64,000 nt of DNA, taken from NCBI GenBank assembly GCA_963755815.1, contig CAVWLF010000010.1, positions 434,001-498,000 of the forward strand, given 5' to 3'. The notes below the pieces were generated by a model. It ran no database searches, was not told the DNA's origin, and worked only from the letters and a program-made list of their open reading frames with translations. A program made the position numbers and the translations under genes. The stretch comes from Palsa-506 sp963755815. GTDB lineage: Bacteria > Actinomycetota > Actinomycetes > Streptosporangiales > Streptosporangiaceae. Below are positions 1 through 8,726 of the stretch, piece by piece. Numbering within the stretch: position 1 is the stretch's first letter; every line of letters begins with the position of its first letter.

Positions 1-339
1 CGCTCCTGACCGGCTCGTAGGGGGAGACGGTGCCGTAGCTGACGTGCTTGAGCACGATCATGGCGTGCGCCTTGCCGAAGGGGTACAGATATACGTCCAC
101 GGCGGGGGTGTTGGGGGACAGGTGGGCCAGCTGGAGCCAGCCGATGCCCTTCGACGCGGGAACGCCGGATCAGGGCCGGCCCGGCCGGAACGGCGAGCCC
201 GGCCGGAACCGGTGAGCCCGGCGGAACCACAGCGGTACGCGGCGGATGCCGCGGTACCGGCCGAGCACAGCAGGCCGAACGAGAGGCCAAGCACGGTGAG
301 CGGCCGCACCATGCGAAAGGCCCCGGCGGGCAGTGTCAT
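1..339 (-). CDS. DUF4397-domain secreted protein, 3' end cut by window, frameshifted
   Basis: The start ATG at 339 follows a good GAGGAG ribosome site. The first 33 or so residues form a signal peptide (positive MVRP, hydrophobic core, AxA end). After about residue 60 the DUF4397 domain is in another frame: LAHLSPNTPAVDVYLYPFG and then HVSYGTVSPYEPV, typical of the family, running off the window edge. A stop lies just upstream in the domain frame, so one base appears lost near 150-170. DUF4397 proteins are extracellular beta-sandwich proteins of unknown role, often beside class F sortases. The next gene, transcribed ahead of it on the same strand, is also exported. Family assignment is firm; intactness is not. 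Confidence 0.7.
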
Positions 340-404
340 AACTCCTCTTTCCTGCCCGGGCCGGCCTGGTCGGCCGGCCCGGAGCGGTCGGGCGGGGATG
401 GGAT

Positions 405-1340
405 CTAGGGACTGGTAATGCTGCTGGCAGCGCCAGCGGTCAGCAGATTGAGCGGGCTCGGGCTGGCGAATTCGACCTGCACGACGTCCTGCCCGTCGCC
501 GGTCCTGATGGCGCGCGTGCTCGCGGCCAGATAGGGCGGAAGCTGCGCGCGCAGGAAAGCGAGCACCGAACGCAGGAACCTGGCGTGACCCGGGCCGGGC
601 GAAGCGGTGGCGGCTCCGCCGCCGGGCGCGGAAATCTCAGCCATCCGAAGCGGCATTCCTGGGCTGGCTCCCGGACCGGAGTCGGCGAACGCCACGATGC
701 GCAGCGGATGCTGCGCCGCCAGGGCGGCGAGCGTCGTCAGTAGCCGGGAGTCCACCTGGCCCGCGGTCAGCTGCTTCCGGACGGCGGCGGTGACGCGGAT
801 GTCCTGGTTGCGCAGCAGCTGGGCACCGGTGGCCTGGCGGGCGAGTAGGTCGGCTCGCAAGGAACTGCGGTAAGCGGCGGCCCCGTCGGGCGCGATGACC
901 CGGATCTGGATGGCCGCATTGCCGGTCCCGAATGCCGCCGCCACCTCCGGCGCGTATACCCCGGCGAGCCGGCTGCCGAACTGGCTGCGGATGGCCGCGG
1001 TGGCTACTACTACATCCGAGCCAAGCGGATCCTCCGCCGACGGCTGCAGCGTGAGCAGGTTCCCGGCGGGGAAGGCCTGCGTTCGCAGCGCGGCGCACAT
1101 GGCCGGGTCGCAAGAAACGATCGCGCTGCGGCTGACCTGCCGGGTAATCCATGCCGCCGCCTGCCGCCGGACCGCGGTCGTGGTAGCGGAGCGGGCGGCC
1201 GCCGGAACGACGGCCGTCGCCTGGCCGCCATGGGACAGGAACCCGGAGAGGCCAGCAGCAGATAACACCATCAGGGCGCTGGCGGCAGCCAGGGCAGTCC
1301 CCGTCCGGCACAGCAGTTCCCTGGGCCTGTTGCCGCGCAA
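405..1340 (-). CDS. Exported or membrane-anchored protein of unknown function (311 aa)
   Basis: A 311-residue frame beginning with an arginine-rich stretch and one hydrophobic segment at about residues 14-35 (signal or anchor). The body has two cysteines in SCDPAMC, an alpha/beta pattern (DPLGSDVVVATAAIRSQFG, LRIVAFADSGPG) and a Gly/Ala/Pro-rich linker near residue 245. It lies 66 bases upstream of, and on the same strand as, the DUF4397 gene, so the two probably form an envelope operon. From memory such a protein accompanies DUF4397 and sortase genes in related actinomycetes, but I recognise no named domain and assign no function. Confidence 0.6.
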   Translation of the reverse strand: MRGNRPRELLCRTGTALAAASALMVLSAAGLSGFLSHGGQATAVVPAAARSATTTAVRRQAAAWITRQVSRSAIVSCDPAMCAALRTQAFPAGNLLTLQPSAEDPLGSDVVVATAAIRSQFGSRLAGVYAPEVAAAFGTGNAAIQIRVIAPDGAAAYRSSLRADLLARQATGAQLLRNQDIRVTAAVRKQLTAGQVDSRLLTTLAALAAQHPLRIVAFADSGPGASPGMPLRMAEISAPGGGAATASPGPGHARFLRSVLAFLRAQLPPYLAASTRAIRTGDGQDVVQVEFASPSPLNLLTAGAASSITSP

Positions 1341-1462
1341 CCTGCCACGCTCGTTCTGGCCGGGCGGGCCGCCGGCCGGCCGGGCCGGTCATGGCGCAGC
1401 GCGCCGCGCCGGCGATAGCGCAGGACGTTCGGTGGGGCGGCGTCAGATGCCGGTGGATCCAT

Positions 1463-1765
1463 CGGCAGGACGTCTGGTGCCTGCCGGGCATCTCGCTGGA
1501 CGTCTGCTGCTTGCGGGACGTCTGCCGGGACGTCCGGCGCCTGCGCCTCCGTGGAAGGAGGTCTGCTGCTTGCGGGCCGTCTACCGGGACGTCTGGCGCC
1601 TGCGGCACATGCTGGCCGGACGTCTGTTACTTGTGGAAATTCTGACCGGACAACTGCTTCCGGGGGACGTCTGGTGCCCGCGCGGATGTCTGGCCGGGCG
1701 TCTGATGCGCTGCGGGGCGTCCGGGGGGACGTCTGCCGCCTGCTGGGACGTCTGCGCCAAGACGT
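1463..1765. repeat. Degenerate array of GGACGTCTG motifs
   Basis: About ten copies of GACGTC, most within GGACGTCTG, occur in roughly 300 bases at irregular spacing of 12-60 bases, mixed with CTGCTTGCGGG and GGCGCCTGCG blocks. On the minus strand the motif gives Pro-Asp-Val or Gln-Thr-Ser depending on frame, so it may be the decayed low-complexity tail of the neighbouring TPR protein. No frame on either strand through it looks like a folded protein. Confidence 0.6.
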
Positions 1766-1845
1766 CTGGCTGCCAGCCGGGCTGCGGCTGCCTGCTCGGC
1801 GGCATCGGGCCAGGCCGGATCGGCCGCAACGCTGCCTGCATGACT

Positions 1846-2642
1846 GCCCGAGCAGGTCGAGGGACTGCTGATAGCGACGTTCCGCCTCGGCATAGTCGCC
1901 CTGGGCCTGAGCCAGGATGCCGAGCCGATGGTGACAGCGGGACACGCCGTCGGCGTCCCCGATGCTGGCGAAGATCTCCAGCGAATGCCGGTAGCGCTGC
2001 TCGGCCTCGGCGTAGTTGCCCTGGACCTGGGCGATCTTGCCGATCTCCTGGATCCAGGCCGCGCGCAACGGCGAGCGAGGGGGAAGCCAGGCGAGCGTCT
2101 CCCGGATGAGCGCGGCCTCGCGGTCAAGCTCGCCCCAGGCATGCAGTTGCGCGCACACGACCTCGGTGAGAGCTCCGGCCCGGTCATTGTCGCCCGCCAT
2201 ATGCAGGTGGTGGCGGCCCTCCAGCAGGTCGTGCAGGTCCGCGTGCCGGTCCTGCGGCCAGGCGGCCGCCTGCCACTGCCAGTACTCGGCGGCCCGCTGG
2301 TGCGCCCCGGTGACCTCGTCGCCGCGCCCCGCGGCCGCCAGGTCCTGGTGCAGCGTGCCCGCGACCTGCCGGTCGACGAACACTGGCGGCATGTCCCCGA
2401 GCGGTGGAGCGTGCCCGGCGGGGATCCGGGGCACGAGCAGCAGGCCGGTATCCGCGCATGCGGAGATCAGCTCAGCGAGGTCGGCCGGAGCGTGGTACGG
2501 CGGGGCCGGGCCGCCCGCGGCGGGCTCGGGCGCGGCGGCCGGACCCGCCTCGCCGATTCGGAAAGCAGCGCGTTACGGCCGGCCGGCTCGCGGTAGACGG
2601 AGGCGCCGATCAGCAGCCGCAGCGCGGGAGCGGTGAGGCGGT
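1846..2642 (-). pseudogene. Relic of an NB-ARC/TPR-type signalling protein
   Basis: On the minus strand the segment LRLLIGASVYREPAGRNALL is the stretch that usually follows the ATPase domain in actinobacterial NB-ARC/CHAT/TPR proteins. A missing base near 2573 shifts the frame; the continuation (FRIGEAGPAA, LISACADTGLLLVPR) leads into tetratricopeptide repeats, the clearest being GNYAEAEQRYRHSLEIFASIGD and GDYAEAERRYQQSLDLLGQS. Frame coherence ends near 1846 in the GGACGTCTG array. There is no upstream NACHT/NB-ARC or effector domain and no convincing start, so only the central and C-terminal part survives. It cannot make the parent protein as it stands. Confidence 0.6.
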
Positions 2643-2764
2643 CAGGAGCGCTGCCCAGTGCGGGCCGGGGCGGCCGGCTTTCGTGCCTGGCGCCGGGCGG
2701 TGCCAGACGGCGCGCCGGTCACGCCAGCTCGATTCGTAACCAGCCGGTATCAGCGGTCGCAGCA

Positions 2765-3030
2765 ATCGCTCTAGCCAACACAATGCTCCTTCCCGGCAAT
2801 CCAGGCAGTAGCGATACCAGGGATATATAACACGGCCCTGCGCTCTCTCGCGTGCAATTTCACGAGAGCTATCCGACATCGCTGATTTGTCAGCCGGCAT
2901 ATGCGTGCGTACCGAGTAATTAGTGTTCTATGAGCCAATAGGTATGAATTTAGGTACTCCTGCTTATGGCTATATCCGGCATAACAAATATAAGTATTAC
3001 TGATAGGTATAATTAGGGACATGAGTGCCT
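2765..3030. other. AT-rich non-coding island
   Basis: Between the TPR relic and the CGNR gene the composition drops sharply: bases 2881-3000 contain 49 G+C of 120 by my count, against clearly GC-rich flanks. It holds runs such as ATAACAAATATAAGTATTAC and several TATAAT-like boxes on both strands. An 83-codon minus-strand frame crosses it, but its codons follow the local AT bias and the product resembles nothing. It may be a promoter region or a scrap of foreign DNA. The rest of 2643-3201 shows no gene. Confidence 0.5.
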
Positions 3031-3201
3031 AGCGCCGCAGCTTGCCGCCCCGGCGCCGGGGCGCTGGCCCGGCTGGGCGGAAGCGGCCGGCCGTGCCGGG
3101 GAGGCTGCGCCGGCCGTGCTTTCGCGGTGATCCTGACATAACCTTCGTATGACGAACGCTAGTGCCGGATCTCTCTATCGCGACGATCCCCTGAGGGCGG
3201 C

Positions 3202-3840
3202 ATGCCGGATCACGACGAACGCGCGCCCGCCGGGAAGCTGGCGGCTGGGCCGGCCGCGCCGGTGCCGGCGCCAGGCTCGCTGCGGTGGGTGGCGGAACTC
3301 ATCAACACCCGGAGCGTGCGGTTCGGCACGGACAAGATCGGCACGCCTGCGCTGCTCGCAAGCTGGCTGCAGGATCGGCACCTGCTGCGGGCCGGAGTGC
3401 CGGTCACCATTGACGAGCACCACCGGACGGCCCGGCTGCGCGAGGGCCTGCGGGCGCTGGCGGCGCTGAACAACACCAGGCCCGCTGAGGCTGATCGCGG
3501 GCGCGGCAGTAGCCCGGCCCGGCGTGATCCCGGCGGATCCGCGCTAGCTGACCTGGCCGGACTGGCCCGGCGGCTGCCGCTGGTGCTGGATATAGACGGC
3601 CCGAGACCCCGCCTGATGCCGCTGAGCCGGGGAACCGCGGACACCGTGCTTGCCTCGATGCTCGCGGCTGTGGCGGAGTCCGTCGCCAGCGGAACGTGGC
3701 GCCGGCTGAAGGTGTGCCAGGATCCGGACTGCCGGTGGGCCTACTACGACCAGTCCCGGAATCGGTCCCGGGCCTGGTGTTCGATGGCCGCGTGCGGCAA
3801 CCGGGCGAAGGCGAGGGCATTCCGCAGCCGCGCCCGCTGA
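3202..3840 (+). CDS. CGNR zinc-finger regulator (ABATE domain)
   Basis: A 212-residue protein with the two-part layout of CGNR regulators: an N-terminal ABATE-like domain (about 20-160, with WVAELINTRSVRFG near its start) and a C-terminal zinc-binding module. The ligands are C172, C177, C193 and C198 in CQDPDCRW...WCSMAACGNR, with the family signature CGNR at 198-201 and the typical DQSRNRSRAWCS loop. Such proteins are presumed DNA-binding transcription regulators. The ATG at 3202 follows GAGGGCGG. No obvious target adjoins it; the next gene is the convergent cold-shock gene. A second, divergent family member lies at 42430. Confidence 0.88.
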   Translation: MPDHDERAPAGKLAAGPAAPVPAPGSLRWVAELINTRSVRFGTDKIGTPALLASWLQDRHLLRAGVPVTIDEHHRTARLREGLRALAALNNTRPAEADRGRGSSPARRDPGGSALADLAGLARRLPLVLDIDGPRPRLMPLSRGTADTVLASMLAAVAESVASGTWRRLKVCQDPDCRWAYYDQSRNRSRAWCSMAACGNRAKARAFRSRAR

Positions 3841-4065
3841 CGACCGCGGGCCGTGCGTTAGCAACGGCCGGCGGGCTCAGCTACCGGCAAGATCTGCGCG
3901 CGGACAGCCGAGGACGGACCATCCACCGGACAGACTCAGCCCACCCGGACAGACCCAGCCACCAGGCTGAAGCAGTTACCGGATGAACCAGCGACCGGAC
4001 CAAACCGGCTCCGGAGTGGCTCCCAGCGCGGGATGGCGAGGTGGCTGCTAGCCGGGACGTACTGA

Positions 4066-4110
4066 GGCCAGAGTGCGGGTGACCCGGACCGGGTCACCCG
4101 CACTCTGGCC
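4066..4110 (-). terminator. Perfect 22-bp inverted repeat downstream of the cold-shock gene
   Basis: Arms 4066-4087 and 4089-4110 are exact complements around one central base; the core reads GGGTGACCCGGACCGGGTCA. It starts 49 bases past the cold-shock stop and would fold as a very stable hairpin on either strand, between convergent genes. There is no U-tract, as is common in actinomycetes. A bidirectional terminator is the likely role; protein binding cannot be excluded. Confidence 0.7.
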
Positions 4111-4114
4111 CGAC

Positions 4115-4134
4115 GGCCCGCCTTTCAGCGGGCC
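4115..4134 (-). terminator. Second terminator hairpin after the cold-shock gene
   Basis: GGCCCGC-CTTTCA-GCGGGCC: 7-bp arms with a 6-base loop, 25 bases beyond the cold-shock stop codon and directly before the larger inverted repeat. The two hairpins form a tandem terminator. Confidence 0.6.
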
Positions 4135-4158
4135 GACACTACTGTGCGACCAGCTAGA

Positions 4159-4362
4159 TCAGAGCGGGCGGACCTGCTCAGCCTGCGGGCCCTTGGCGCC
4201 CTGGCCGGCGGTGAACTCGACCCGCTGGTTCTCCTGAAGACTGCGGAAACCGTCAGCCTGAATCGCGGAGTGGTGAACAAAGACGTCGGCGGTGCCATCG
4301 TCGGGGGCGATGAAACCATAGCCCTTGTCGGCGTTGAACCACTTCACGGTGCCCTGAGGCAT
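4159..4362 (-). CDS. cspA: Cold-shock protein (CspA family)
   Basis: A complete 67-residue CSD protein, the usual family length. It carries RNP1 (KGYGFIAPD) and RNP2 (VFVHHSAI) for single-stranded RNA/DNA binding, and starts MPQGTVKWFNADKG. The ATG at 4362 is preferred over that at 4368 because AGGAG then sits 8 bases upstream. Likely an RNA chaperone in the cytoplasm. Upstream, 4369-4661 has no gene; part may be the long 5' leader typical of csp mRNAs, but I cannot identify a cold-box. It ends in two strong hairpins, suggesting a monocistronic transcript. Confidence 0.95.
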   Translation of the reverse strand: MPQGTVKWFNADKGYGFIAPDDGTADVFVHHSAIQADGFRSLQENQRVEFTAGQGAKGPQAEQVRPL

Positions 4363-4661
4363 GTACATTCTCCTACTTGAACGATCTCCGGGTTCCACGG
4401 ATGAGGATCCCGGGTTGCTGCGACAACATGCCACTTTAACTGATGGCCAGACTGCCCGATGTTCCTGGGCGCCTCCTGCCGATGTGGCAGATGTTGTCAC
4501 GGGTGCGCGAAAAAAGTTTTCGGCTGCAACCAGAATCATCCAACACCATCCCGCGGCCGGATGCTCTCAATATCGCGAGTTCGGTCGTATCCCCGCTCTG
4601 ACCTGGGCCGCATGGTAGTGACGGGACGTCCGTTATGCCCGTCGGCCGCGGGCCGGGATGG

Positions 4662-5360
4662 CTACCCGAACAGCGGGAACTGATCGGCGAGTGCCGCGAG
4701 TGCCGCGCGGTCCCCGGCGGACAGCGCGGACCGTCCGGTGCCCTTCAGCGCGCAGTCGCGATCGTCCCAGCCGGCCGGCAGCGGCGTGCCGAGCAGTCCG
4801 TCCAGCACCCGCCGGACGAGTGCGAGCGAAGCCGGGTCCGGGTCCGGCGCCGACGGCAGGCTGACCGTCAGGTCGAGATAGTGGACGGCCGCCTCGACGG
4901 CCAGCGTCGCGACGAAGTCCGCGGTCTTCAGCACGTGACCCTGGGTCGTAACGAATTCGTGCGCGCAGGACCGGGCAGCGCGGCAGGCCGCCGCGGCGGT
5001 CTCCCGCCACTCCCAGGCCAGGCCGTCCGGCGGGTAAGCCGCGGCCACGATCCGGACGTGCCGCGCGTGCGCGGCCGACTCCGCGCTGCCCAGCGCCTCA
5101 TGTTCTCCGCCCCGCGGGGAGTATTTCCGCCAGTAGGACACGTCATCGGTGTCGGCGGGCCCGGCGGCCGGGCTGGCGAAGGTCCGGAGGGCGCGCCGCG
5201 CGTCCAGCAGCTGGTGGTACAGCAGGTCACCGGTGACCCAGCCGGCGCACCGGGTCGGCAGCATGAACTCGGCCTCGCCGAGCCCGTCGGCAACCGCGGT
5301 CATGTTGCCGTACACGGCCGCGAGGGCGCCGGCCGTCGCCGGGCCAGAAAACTCGCTCAT
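4662..5360 (-). CDS. Maleylpyruvate isomerase/DinB-like (mycothiol-dependent type) protein
   Basis: A 232-residue protein of the actinobacterial DinB-like superfamily. It has an N-terminal four-helix region with LGEAEFMLPTRCAGWVTGDLLYHQLL, where the TRC.GW..GDL.YH pattern marks the mycothiol-dependent maleylpyruvate isomerase N-terminal domain, and ELAVEAAVHYLDL-like (FVATLAVEAAVHYLDL) for the third metal-ligand helix. Substrate unknown; most family members lack an assigned reaction. ATG 5360 is chosen since AGGA lies 8 bases upstream; an in-frame TTG sits two codons earlier. A similar protein is at 23879-24502. Confidence 0.75.
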   Translation of the reverse strand: MSEFSGPATAGALAAVYGNMTAVADGLGEAEFMLPTRCAGWVTGDLLYHQLLDARRALRTFASPAAGPADTDDVSYWRKYSPRGGEHEALGSAESAAHARHVRIVAAAYPPDGLAWEWRETAAAACRAARSCAHEFVTTQGHVLKTADFVATLAVEAAVHYLDLTVSLPSAPDPDPASLALVRRVLDGLLGTPLPAGWDDRDCALKGTGRSALSAGDRAALAALADQFPLFG

Positions 5361-5639
5361 GGGCAAATCCTGCCAGTCCGGCCAGCGGCCCGGCCCGGGC
5401 GGGCCCGGCGCGCGGACGGGCCAGCGCCGGACGGGCCCAGCGCGCGGACAGGCCCAGCGCGGGCGGCCCAGCGGGCGGCCCAGCGTGGCGGGCGCGCGGG
5501 TGGCCGCCTCGGTAGGGAATCATCGGGATAGCGGAACCGGCGCGAAAGTAGGAGGCGGCAGTGACCGGGGAACCAGCACGGAACCAGCAGCCAGCACGAC
5601 AGAGCACGGGACCAGCAGCCGACGCTGAGCCAGCTGAAC

Positions 5640-6064
5640 ATGGTTGTCCGTGATATGGACGCGACCCTGGCCTTCTACCGGCGCCTCGGCTTCGTCATCG
5701 AGGCGGAGCCCGGTGCATCGCACGTCGAGCTGCCGCTGCCGAACGGCCTGGTGGTGGAATTCGACGACCTCGAGTCCGTGGCGATGTGGCACTCCGGCTG
5801 GCCGGGCGTCACGGGCGGGCCAGGAGCGGCACGGGCGGGGGCATCGTGCTCGGCGTGGCGCTGCCGGTCCGCGCGGCCGTGGATGCGATCTACGCCGAGG
5901 TCACCGCGGCGGGCCATGCCGGGCGGCAGCCGCCGTATGACGCCTTCTGGGGCAGCCGGTACGCCGTCGTCGAGGACCCGGACGGGCATCAGGTGGGCCT
6001 GATGAGCCCCATCGACGACTCCCGGAAAACGTGGCCCCCGGTGCCGCCGCCCAGGGCTTCGTGA
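5640..6064 (+). CDS. VOC (glyoxalase/dioxygenase fold) protein, one frameshift
   Basis: The first frame gives MVVRDMDATLAFYRRLGF...LPNGLVVEFDD, the N-terminal beta-alpha-beta-beta-beta module of a VOC protein. Near 5820 one base seems missing, and the second module continues in the next frame: GGGIVLGVALPV, then YDAFWGSRYAVVEDPDGHQVGLMSPID, where AVVEDPDGH carries the usual metal-ligand region. Joined, the product is about 141 residues, normal for the family. Reaction unknown; VOC proteins range from fosfomycin or bleomycin resistance to isomerases. It converges on the allantoicase relic. Confidence 0.65.
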
Positions 6065-6239
6065 CGGCACCCGGCCGTCACGCCTGTTCCGCCGCCGGGC
6101 CTGCATGCGCGAGGCTGAGATGCGGGGCGGTGCAGGCGGCACGCAGCTGGTAAGCCACTGCGGGCAGTGGCGGGGCGGTACGCGGCGCAGGTCCGCGGGC
6201 AGGCCGCGCGGAGGCAGCGCTGCGCCTGGCGGCGGGCAG

Positions 6240-7320
6240 GGAATTGAGCGAGCGGTAGCCGGCCGCGGCGCGCGGCCGGGCTGATGCGGCCGATCACCCG
6301 GACGGGACAGGCCGCCGTCCGGGAAGGCGTCCAGCCGGATGCGGTCACCGGCTCGCGCGCGCCCGGCCGGCCACGCGAGCACGTGCCGGGTGTCCGGCTG
6401 CAGCCGGGTGCGCCCCAGCAGCGGGGTCAGTACGGGGACGCGGCGGAGGTGCTGGGTCCCGGCCCGATGCCTGCACGGCGATCTCGGCGGAAGCGTTGTA
6501 CTTGAAGTGCGCGGTATCGACGATAGCAGGAGGACGTGCCCGGGGAAGGCGAGCCGGATCACCACGTGGTCGGGGCCGGCGTCGCGGCGGCGGCGAGTTT
6601 CCCAGCCCTCGCCCATCGACGGGGCCGCGTCCGGCCGGTTCAGCAGCCGGGCCGAGGTGTAGAAGTAGTCGCTGCTCGCCATCACCACGCCGCCGTGGCG
6701 CTGGCTGGCCAGGTCGATCGTCAGCGCGTCCAGGGCGCGAGGATCGGGCCGCACGTGCCGTGCGCCCGCAGCCGGCCACGCCCCCGTCCGGGAAGATGGA
6801 CAGGCGCAGGTGGGTATAGCGCCGCCGGTCGCCGACGCCGAACGTGCTGCGCGTGTCGCCGGGCAGGGCCGAGCGGGGCACGAGCTGAGCCCAGCGGCGC
6901 CGGATCGGCCAGCTCGGCCGGGCTCGGGTATCCCTCCCAGCCGGAGGCCTCGACCAGGCAGGACTCGGGGTGGTTGCCGGTGAAGAAGCTGGTGTCGACC
7001 TCGACCGAGGTGATGACGCCCGGCGCGCCGAGGCGGATCAGCGCCCAGTCGTGCGCGGGCTCGCGGCGCCGCCTGGTCTCCCAGCCGTCGACGATCTCGC
7101 CGCGATAACCGAAGTGGCCGGGCTCGAACGCGGCCGGGCGGGGTGAGCAGGTTCTCCTTCTCGCAGAAGGACTCGTCGCTGGCGGCCAGCACGCTGGCGC
7201 CCAGCCACCGGGAGGCGAGGTCGATCGCCGTATCCGGGGGGACTGGGCGGCCGGGCCCGTTTCCGCTGTTGGTACTGCCGTCGCGGGCTCGCGCCTGGCT
7301 GACTCAGCCACGGCCGTCAC
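6240..7320 (-). pseudogene. alc: Allantoicase, broken by many indels
   Basis: Allantoicase splits allantoate to ureidoglycolate and urea. Pieces line up in order on the minus strand across changing frames: DLASRWLGASVLAASDESF and EKENLL near 7210, FGYRGEIVDGWETRRRR with VDTSFFTGNHPE near 7000, the second repeat with PDPRALDALTIDLAS, DYFYTSARLLNRPD and GEGWETRRRR near 6650, then VDTAHFKYNASAE near 6510. Both copies of the allantoicase repeat are present with the conserved GWETRRRR motif. I need about seven or eight frame changes, several in C or G runs. The start GTG at 7320 lies just after allantoinase; the exact 3' end (about 6240) is uncertain. Confidence 0.75.
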
Positions 7321-7384
7321 CGGCGTTCCCGTTTTTAACGAGCACTCCCACCACTGCTCCTCCCCGAACGCGATCGCCAGCGGG

Positions 7385-8726
7385 TCAGCGTGTCCGGCGC
7401 CAGTGATACCCTCGCCAGCAGCGGCCCGGGGTTCGCAGGTCGATCCGCCGGCCGCGGAGGATGGTGCCGCGGACGACCCGGCCAGCCTGCGCCCGGCATA
7501 GGGCGTGACCGGGTGCCGGTGCAGCAGCCGGGCCGGGTAGACGATGAAGGACTCATCGGCCGCGAACAGGCAGAAATCCGCGTCGTAGCCGACCGCGATC
7601 CGCCCCTTCGCGGCCAGGCGGCCAGCGGCGCGGGCCGATCGGCCATCCAGCGGCGATGTCGATCAGCGAGAACCCCCGGCGGCGCGCCTGCGTCCAGACC
7701 AGCGGCAAGCTGAGCTGCAGCGAGGAGATGCCGCCCAGGCGGTGCCGAAGTCGCCGCGGCCGGGTTCCTTCATCGCGGCCGTGCACGGCGAATGGTCGGA
7801 AACGATGAGGCCGAGCACCTGGTCCCGCAGGCCGACCCAGAGCAGCTCGCGGTTGGCTGCCTCCCGGACCGGCGGGGAGCACTTGGCCGCGGTGGCGCCG
7901 TCGGCAATCTCCTCCGCGGTCAGCGTCAGGTAGTGCGGGCAGGACTCCGCGGTCAGCCGGACGCCGTCGGCGCGGGCCGAGGCGATCATCGGCAGGGCGT
8001 CGGAACTCGACAGGTGGACCACGTGCGCGCGGCCGCCGGTCGCCCGGGCCGCCTCAATGACCTGGGCAATCGCGAGATTCTCGATGCCGCGCGGGCGGGC
8101 CGCGAGGTAGTCGGCGTAGCGGCGGCCGTGGCTTTCCCCGGCCGCCGCCACGGCCGGCGCTCTCGGCGTGCACCAGCAGCGGGGCATCCAGGTCGCGCAG
8201 TACGCGGAGCGCGCTGGCCAGCTGGCGGCCATCGACGGGCGGGAAATGGTCGGACCCGGAATCGGCCAGGAAGCACTTGAAGCCGAGCACGCCGGCCGCA
8301 TGCATCGGCGCGAGCTGATCGAGATTGCCGGGAATGACCCGCCCCAGAAGCCGACATCGACCCGGCACTGCCCGCCGGCGCCCGGCGCTAGATCTCCAGC
8401 GCTCCGGCGCTGGCGGTGGCCGGGACGCTGTCCAGCGGCATGTCGACCAGCGTGGTGATCCCGCCCGCCGCCGCCGCGCTGGTCGCCGCGGCGAAACCCT
8501 CCCATTCGGTGTTGCCGGGCTCGCAGATGTGCACGTGCGAGTCGACCAGACCGGGCAGCACGACGACGTCGGCACCGAGGCTGAGCACGTCCGGCGCGCT
8601 GGCCCGGCTATCCGGCGGCCCGATCGCCGCGATGCGCCCGCCGCTGATCCCGATGCTGCAGGCGATTTCCGCTCCGCCGGTAATGACCCGCGGAGCCCGG
8701 ATGATCAGGTCGAAGTCGCCCGTCAC
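7385..8726 (-). pseudogene. allB: Allantoinase, broken by several indels
   Basis: Allantoinase opens the ring of allantoin. The intact first 112 codons (GTG at 8726) carry VVLPGLVDSHVHICEPGNTEWEGF, including the metal-binding HVH. Later pieces in other frames are VDVGFWGG, PGNLDQL and GVLGFKCFLADSG (the site of the carboxylated lysine), LLVHAE, HVVHLSSSDAL, ESCPHYLTL, VSDHSPC and GRIAVGYDADF, all family hallmarks in correct order. About five frame changes are needed, the last near 7460 before a probable stop at 7385. The GTG start overlaps the TetR stop (GTGA). No purine-pathway regulator or permease is nearby. Confidence 0.78.

Noticed and set aside
1463..1765. GGACGTCTG array as a CRISPR-like repeat
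   Set aside because: Spacing is irregular (12-60 bases), units are too short and intervening sequence is itself repetitive.
2771..3022. 83-codon minus-strand ORF in the AT-rich island
   Set aside because: Its composition mirrors the local base bias, and there is no ribosome site or family likeness.
5675..7192. 505-codon minus-strand frame over VOC and allantoicase
   Set aside because: Contains allantoicase pieces only in part and reads antisense through the VOC gene; it is an accidental join of frames.
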